From Zea mays (lineage: Eukaryota > Streptophyta > Magnoliopsida > Poales > Poaceae): a stretch of 64,000 nucleotides of DNA. Positions 58,113 to 64,000 of the stretch are shown here, one piece after another. Each line of letters begins with the position of its first letter. The first letter of the stretch is position 1. The stretch lies in the NCBI RefSeq assembly GCF_902167145.1, contig NC_050102.1:558001-622000 (forward strand), given 5' to 3'. The position numbers and the translations under genes were made by a program. The notes below the pieces were generated by a model. The model had not been told where the DNA came from. It worked only from the letters and a program-made list of their open reading frames with translations, and searched no databases.

Positions 58113-60240
58113 ATGTCGCGCACGAAGAATGTGTCGGCGCCAGGGGGAGGCGATGATGAGGATCCTCGTCGCCCCTTCAGGCAGGTCAAGGGCAAGACAT
58201 TTTACTTGGAGCAGCAGGAAAGCCGCAAGAAGCGGCGTACGGACAGAGCAGCCCGTGCAGCAGCAGCAGCAGCAGCCGCTGCGCAGGCCGAGCTTGGAGA
58301 TCAGTCGCAGACTCCGTCAGATCAGATTGCATACCGTGTTCGTCGTCTCGCCTCCCGGCCTCGCTCCTCCACTCACACCACTACTTCCACTCCACCACCC
58401 ACTCTGCCTACTCCCGTCACCCCTGTTGCGCCATCCACCACCACAGCCATACCCGCTACCTCCACTACGCCAGCTTCCACTGCTCCTCCTCCCGCTCCCG
58501 CTTCAGCTCCTCCTATCCCTCCACCTCGATTCCGGGAGCGCGATGAGACTGAGGTACGACCACTTGCCGCGGATCCCAGACTCTTTGACCTTCAGCGTGC
58601 TACAGCGGCACGAGTACGTAGGTTCAGATACGTACCCGTAGAGTCTTGGTTACCAGCTCAGAGGGACCCTGCAACAGTTGACCTATTCAGCACTCGTATT
58701 CAGGAGTCCTTTTTCAGAGCTCAGATGTCTGCACAGATAGCTCTGCGAGTGCACCGTCTCTTGGACCTTCCAGCTTTTCTACTCGCCGCCGGTGCTGACT
58801 CTGAGGCGCACCTCACATATCTGCCTGGCCTTCTGACCCTTTTGACTACCAGCGGCAGGTATGTTGAGGAGTGGGTCCGAGTCTTCTACGCATCTGTATG
58901 GATAGACCCGGATCATCACTGGACGAGGTTTCGTTTTGAGCGAGAGGATGTTACCATTACTGCCACTCAGATTCGTCAGCTCTTTGGATTTCCCGAGTCG
59001 ACGACTCGACTTCAGCCTCTGCTATGGCACCTCTGACCCTCCTCGTCGCCCTCACGGCAGTGTGGCTCCGGGTACAGCTCACGTCGCGGCTCTGTTCCGC
59101 CCGCCCTTCTCAGATGGGTCGCGACGTTCACCGGCAGATTTTACTACAGCAGCCAAGTACTTATTTGAGCTTATCAGACGGACTCTTCTGCCGAGGATGG
59201 GATACAGGGAGGCTACCACACATATTCAGCTCTGGCTCCTTGGTGCCCTGGTCTCTCACTCTGAGTTTGACGTCGTGGATTTCCTTATTTGTGAGATCGA
59301 GGACACCGTTTTGGATGGGATTCGTGCTCGTCGACAGTTGCCATATGCTCACTACTTGTGTCACATCTTTGCGCAGCTGATTCGGCCTCCACAGTTTCAG
59401 GGCACGCTTGAGGCCTCACGCCTTGTCTTTGGATCCTACGGTCCTGCGCCTGAGGCTCCTGTGCCAGCTTCTGCTCCTATTTTTGACTCTCAGGCCGAGG
59501 ATGCAGCTCTTCGTTAGTTCGACACAGCAGTTGATGATGATGATGATGATTTTGGGGTTCCTCCTCCGCCTCCGGCTCCGATGCCTCCACGCTCACATGA
59601 TCATGAGGCTGGGAGTTCTAGTACTTCCCCTGCTGCCCCTCCGGCTATTGACCCTGCCCTTGCTTCGATTCTATAGTCTCTCACTCAGCAGCAGGCTCAC
59701 CTGGCAGCCGAGCAGACCCGGTTATCCGAGAGGATGCTCTCGATGTTCCAGACCATTCAGGACAGACAGGATTTGCTTCAGCAGCAGCTACTCCAGGATC
59801 GGGCTGAGAGCAGGGCATTCATGGCTCTTATGCTTCAGCAGTCTGGTCTCTGAGTTCCTCCGGTTCAGTCTGCTCCACCTCCTCCGCTTCACGCCCCTGT
59901 TGTGCCAGCGATTCAGTCTGGACCCCCTGTTCCTACTATTGGTCCTTCTCCGCTCCGGCCGGTCACTCTGGCGTTCACGTCACCGGTTCTCAGCTCTGTC
60001 TGCCCTCAGCCGCCAGTGCCACCAGCATCTGCTGTTACCACTACTGCTGTGGCAGTATCTGTGACCACTTCTGTTCCGGCAGCTCCTGCAGCGTGGCCTT
60101 AGTCCGAGTTAGTACCAGCTCCAGCTTCTACAGCAGATCCTGGATCCGAGACTGACTCTGACCCCCCGCCGGCGTTCGCTCTGCTGCCTCGACCGCGACC
60201 GGATGCGCCCCCGCCGCCTCCTCCCGCTTCAGATGTTTAG
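58113..60240 (+). pseudogene. Sirevirus env-like ORF (broken)
   Basis: It starts MSRTKNVSAPGGGDDEDPRR. A basic, Ala-rich segment comes first, then a Pro/Thr/Ser-rich stretch. Next is a folded domain (HRLLDLPAFLLAAGADSEAH, DITATQIRQLFGFPES-like) that resembles the putative plant transposon protein domain (Transposase_32). A frameshift near 59015 moves the reading into the frame ending at 59517, and further TAG or TGA codons occur at 59515-59517, 59674-59676, 59851-59853 and 60100-60102 before TAG 60238-60240. No signal peptide or fusion-like segment is visible, so an envelope function is unsupported. Confidence 0.7.
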
Positions 60241-60673
60241 GTTCGGGTACCCTTTTGGTGTTTGACGCCAAAGGGGGAGAGATATGAGTTGTGAGAGCTA
60301 GGGGGAGTTAGAGAGTTAGTAGAGAGTAATTTTGATGTAATATATGTGCTTGCTACTCTCTGTACTAGCTTGATGTTTTTGGCTCACAAACTCGATATAT
60401 ACTCTCGTTGCTTATGATTGACTGTGTGTATTATGTTTTCACCTTATATTTTATCACCAGTTTTCCAGTTCTTGTTTCATTGATTTAACTTCACTTTTAT
60501 ATGAACAAGAATCTTATGATGTGTATGTGCTCACTCTTATTAGTATGGTACCCGTTCTTTCTGTCAAAGGTTACTGAGTATAACTAACCATCCTTTCTAT
60601 TGACAGAAACTTAAAAATAAACTACTCTCACAAAACTTGTAGGGTTGTCATCAATCACCAAAAAGGGGGAGAT
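60241..60673 (+). other. Sirevirus 3' non-coding region with PPT and an extra PPT-like tract
   Basis: The PPT AAAAAGGGGGAGAT abuts the right LTR (60660-60673). A similar CCAAAGGGGGAGAGA occurs at about 60269-60283 and TAGGGGGAG at about 60299. Repeated PPTs are known in Sireviruses. Confidence 0.7.
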
Positions 60674-62143
60674 TGAAAGCATCTAGGCCCCTGGTTGGTT
60701 TTAGTGATTAATGACAACGTAATGTTATATGTGACTAACGTGTGTTTTGCAGAGACAAATGGTAAGTTAGATCGCATGACAGATAGAAGTACTACAACGG
60801 TGAAAACAATCCCGGAGATAAGAACTCGAAGCGACGGCTAAAACGACGAAACAAAAGGTGAAGGTCTACGGAGTCCGAGTGTCAAGGAGATGTGGACACT
60901 CGCGATTTAGTTAGGTCTTTTATTCTCTTTTAGCCGTACTATAAAGAGGGGTTGTCGATGAGTAGTTTGACCAAGAGATTTCTAGTGTAGTGTTAGTGCA
61001 CAATCACACTCACATACAGTGCTAGGTGTCACTCTAGAACTCACTCACAAGTTAGAACGAAAACCGATTTGAAAATCAGCTGAAAAACAAGAGTTAGGGT
61101 TTCTGGCCCTGGGGCACCGGACTGTCCGGTGTGCACCGGACTGTCCGGTGCACCCTCTGCCAGGTGGGGCCAGCCTGGTCCGGGGAAGAAGCCTTCCCTT
61201 CGCAGAAACCCGAGAGCGCTTGCTTCGGAAAGGAATTTTAGTGGCGCACCGGACAGTGCACCGAACTGTCCGGTGTGCACCGGACAGTGACTGTTCACTG
61301 TCCGGTGTGCCATGAGTCCAACGGCTAGCTGTCAGAACTAGCCGTTGGAAACGACCGTTGGCGCACCGGTGGTGCACCGGACTGTCCGGTGCGCCATTGC
61401 GCAGTGAGATGCCTGTAACGGCTAGTTGGTGGGTGAGGGCTATTTATACCCTTCCACCACCATATTCAATGTCTTGCACTCCACATTTATTCCAGCACAT
61501 TGCTAGAGCATTGCAAGCACCAAAAGCCTAGTGAGGAGATTAGAGAATCTTAATCCGCGTTTGTTCCTCATTAGCGCTAGCGAGAGCCACCTAGAGCACA
61601 CACCACTTGCATTAGGCTTCTCTTGGTCAAGCGAAAGTCTACGGCTTGTTACTCTTGGTGATCGGCACCACCTAGACGGCTTGGTGGCGTTGGGAGCTCG
61701 GTGATCACCGTGAAGATCTTGTTGGTGACCCGACTCAAGTTTGTAAGCGGTCTCGAGGGATCCACCGCGCCGGAGTGGCAAAGGATCATCTCGTAGTGAG
61801 CACTTGGTTCTTGCGAGGACCAAGGGGGAGCGATACCCTTGCGCGGGTGCTCCAACGAGGACTAGTGGAGAGTGCCGACTCTTCGATACCTCGGGAAAAA
61901 AATGGAGGAGTCTTCTAAACCTTGCTTTACATTCCGTACTTAATTCAAGCACTTTACATTGTGTATTTGTTTAGCAAGTATTTGAAGTATTGTCTTAGCA
62001 TTGTTGCATTTCTAGTATTATATTCTTAGTGCTAGTTGTTGGGGTGAAGTTGGGCTCTTGCTTAGCTCTTGCTTAGGTTTTAATTAGTGTTGATTTTTAG
62101 AAAAGCCCAATTCACCCCCCTCTTGGGCATCGTGATCCTTTCA
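60674..62143 (+). repeat. Right LTR of the Sirevirus element
   Basis: 1470 bp. It is longer than the left LTR mainly because it has an extra CACCGGACTGTCCGGTGTG unit near 61120. Confidence 0.92.
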
Positions 62144-62480
62144 ACTACGATTACGATTTCAGTTGCAACTGTAACATATACGCTGGTTGCAACTGCGAGC
62201 GGACCCCGCCTCGTCCGTGTGGCTCCTGCCTCACATGGAAGGGCTCCACCTCGCCAGTGGGTACAGAACACCAACATATACACTGGTTGCAACTGCAAAC
62301 CATACACTGTTTGCAACTACGATTATAATCCAGTTAGAACTCTAAAACATACACTGGTTGCAACTGCAATGACTGGGATTTTTTAAACAATATTGGAAAC
62401 AGCAGTTTAGAGTACGATAACAACTAGATGAATAGACCAGTTGCAAATGGAACCAGTGCGCTGGTTGCAACCTAAACAAC
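62144..62480. repeat. CTGGTTGCAACTGC array downstream of the ULP1-like gene
   Basis: At least seven copies of the GGTTGCAACTG or close words, several preceded by CATACACT, at irregular spacing. A GC-rich interruption (62192-62262) does not fit the repeat. Confidence 0.8.
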
Positions 62481-62582
62481 ATTACTGGAGTGTGCTTCCA
62501 ACAATACTGGTATACAGAACCAAAACACAACATTAAAAGTTTCTGGCTACTGCATAACACAACTGATTGTTTTTGCATGAAT

Positions 62583-63780
62583 CTAATTGTTCGACTGACT
62601 ACTATCCCATTCAATTGGCACCGGACGACCACCAATTCTAAACTTATCCAGCGATCCAGGAATTTCAGCTTGGTTCAAAGGGTGGAAGATCTGGTAATGC
62701 AACAACTCACATATGTATATCGGGCCCTTGAACTGCAATGGCATAAAAAATAATGGTCAGTGACTATATTATGATGCACATATAGAAAACACGCAAAAAA
62801 GCACCAAAACAGATAGAAAATCAGTTGACAGCATGGCTCATCGGATTGATTTCCTTGGTAATTTTGTCCCCGTCATAATATTCCATGTACTTCCATACAA
62901 AAAAAAGACAATCGCTTTGACCTGCTTGCTTTGGCACATCAATAAAAGGCCGCCTCCACTTGCTAACTCTGGGTAACTTGAGGTTGGAAACTTTCTGGAA
63001 GGTTGCATCAATGATTGGGATTTTGGCAAAGACAGCCTTGTGCCGTTCTTCCTGATTAGAACAATTCAGGAAGTATTCGTTCGAGTCCAGCACATCAATA
63101 CGCTTATGGATAAAATTGAAGCAATATACAAAATAGTGAGCACCATCTTTGATAGGGACAAAAACCTGGTGCAAGGAAGGAGTAGAAAACTAATTACGAA
63201 AAAATGGAAAACATATATGAAAAATAAGTTGCAAGAAAAAAGTATAGACAGTTGCAAAGTATGTGTCCTGGTGATTGCAGCTGCAGATGATGGAAAGTTA
63301 AAAATTGTAGGTATGAAAAAGTGGGTTGGGGAAAAGGTTTGCTAACCAATTTTGCTCTTGACAAATCATAGTTTTCGCACTCAGACATCAGATGATTTCA
63401 TACATATATGAAGTCTTTTGTCTCAGATTTATCAGCGTTGAGTACTGCTTCACACGTTGAGACATTGAACTGTATGTGTTTTCTAGTTTGGAGAATAAAG
63501 AAAAAAGAGAAATGATAAATGATTAAATTAGTTTAAACACAAAAAAGCAAGACAGTATACAAAAAAATACATGGTTTTGGAGAAGAAACTTACATAAAAA
63601 CTAGTGGTCAGAAACACTTTGTATCCACAAGAATCGACCTTGTGCACAATAGCATCATGTTGCATGCAGTGCACGAAAAAGTCTATGATTCCTGACTCAC
63701 CAAGGGTGTCATTAGAAAAAGAGGTTAAAATTTCCTCGCCAGTGAGTCCAACAAGAAGGCCAAACTCTAACAAAATTCTC
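62583..63780 (-). pseudogene. ULP1/SUMO-protease-like gene of the MULE, C-terminal exons
   Basis: Exons on the minus strand: 63780-63594, 63469-63347, 63165-62830, 62732-62583, with agreeing phases. The domain has GAHYFVYCFNFIHKRIDVLD (catalytic His and Asp region) and PKQAGQSDCLFFVWKYMEYY (Gln and catalytic Cys), the layout of C48 cysteine proteases that cut SUMO from proteins. The first of these exons encodes LLEFGLLVGLTGEEILTSF. The last ends GGRPVPIEWDSSQSNN. A TGA at 63398-63400 interrupts the second exon unless it is spliced out. The 5' part lies beyond the window. It faces the transposase gene, as expected of a second gene of the same MULE. Confidence 0.72.
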
Positions 63781-63789
63781 CTGCAACAA

Positions 63790-64000
63790 CAAAAAAAAGA
63801 AAAAATGGATGGATTAGTGAGAATAACAGGAGGATGTGCAACTGCTGGTGTGCTGTGATTGCAACTGCTGGTCTAGTGTGATTGCAAAGTACTGAATAAC
63901 TATGAGAAATTCTGTTAAACAAATATGATTGCAAACTGCTGGTGTGGTATAATTGCAACTAGTGTGTTGTGATTGCAAGTACTATATAACTCTGGGAAAT
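63790..64000. repeat. TTGCAAC array upstream of the ULP1-like exons, runs off the window
   Basis: GATTGCAACTGCTGGT, TTCTGTTAAACAAAT and TATAACTCTGGGAAA words match those in the transposase intron at 38740-39125. Confidence 0.85.

Larger units (their letters stand above)
49165..62143 (+). mobile_element. Sirevirus-type (SIRE/Maximus) Copia retrotransposon with env-like ORF, in a partial tandem
   Basis: LTR 49419-50870, internal region 50871-60673, LTR 60674-62143, plus the 254-bp remnant on the left. The order gag, protease, integrase, RT, RNase H defines Copia. The large gag, the long spacer and an env-like ORF after pol define the Sirevirus group. No target-site duplication is found, because the left boundary is not an LTR end. 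The coding regions have one pol frameshift and several env-like stops. Confidence 0.88.

Noticed and set aside
62087..62386. 99-codon plus-strand ORF across the Sirevirus LTR end
   Set aside because: It spans the junction of the LTR and MULE repeats, so it is fortuitous.

Overview
The window looks like a repeat-dense stretch of a grass nuclear genome. Long LTR retrotransposons nested inside one another, Sirevirus-type Copia and Tat-type Gypsy elements, and intron-bearing genes on an AT-rich background all point to an Andropogoneae grass such as maize. The species is an inference; there is no marker gene in the window to prove it.

Region 1-10,380 holds the one host gene that looks intact. It is a ten-exon LONESOME HIGHWAY/EMB1444-like bHLH regulator (2801-10197) whose splice phases close perfectly on 616 codons. 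Its fourth intron was swollen to 4 kb by a 5'-truncated LINE, and a 3.2-kb solo LTR with TSD TCAGG later split that LINE. Region 10,380-11,717 is an AT-rich repeat array with poorly defined MITE-like pieces.

Region 11,718-35,521 is a run of three related DNA elements (called A, B and C here). Each lies between TA-microsatellite tracts, has imperfect terminal inverted repeats and is studded with short GCRTAAA words. C carries a fragment of a type-A cytokinin response regulator. Element A hosts a three-level nest: a plus-strand solo LTR (TSD GCGGA), split by a minus-strand solo LTR of the same superfamily (TSD ATGTG), split by an 11.9-kb Gypsy/Tat element (TSD GACAA). The Gypsy element has decayed gag and pol on the minus strand. 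On the opposite strand it carries a five-exon accessory gene with its own TATA box, separated from pol by a 77-bp tandem repeat.

Region 35,522-64,000 is a large Mutator-like element (MULE) that runs off the right edge. Its plus-strand gene encodes a FAR1-type transposase (FAR1 DNA-binding domain, MULE core, SWIM finger, zinc knuckle) with nonsense and frameshift damage. Its minus-strand gene encodes a ULP1/SUMO-protease-like domain. Introns and flanks of both genes are filled with repeated TTGCAAC words, including eight 109-bp tandem units in the first transposase intron. Two retroelements interrupt the MULE. One is an 8.4-kb element with two 3.63-kb LTRs around a 1.2-kb non-coding middle (TSD AAAGC). 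The other is a Sirevirus-type Copia element with gag, pol and an env-like ORF; its left LTR is preceded by a 254-bp piece of its own 3' internal region instead of a target duplication.

Apart from the bHLH gene, essentially all coding sequence here belongs to transposable elements, most of it broken. All coordinates, splice phases and TSDs were read by eye. Family assignments rest on motifs recognised in the translations, not on database searches.
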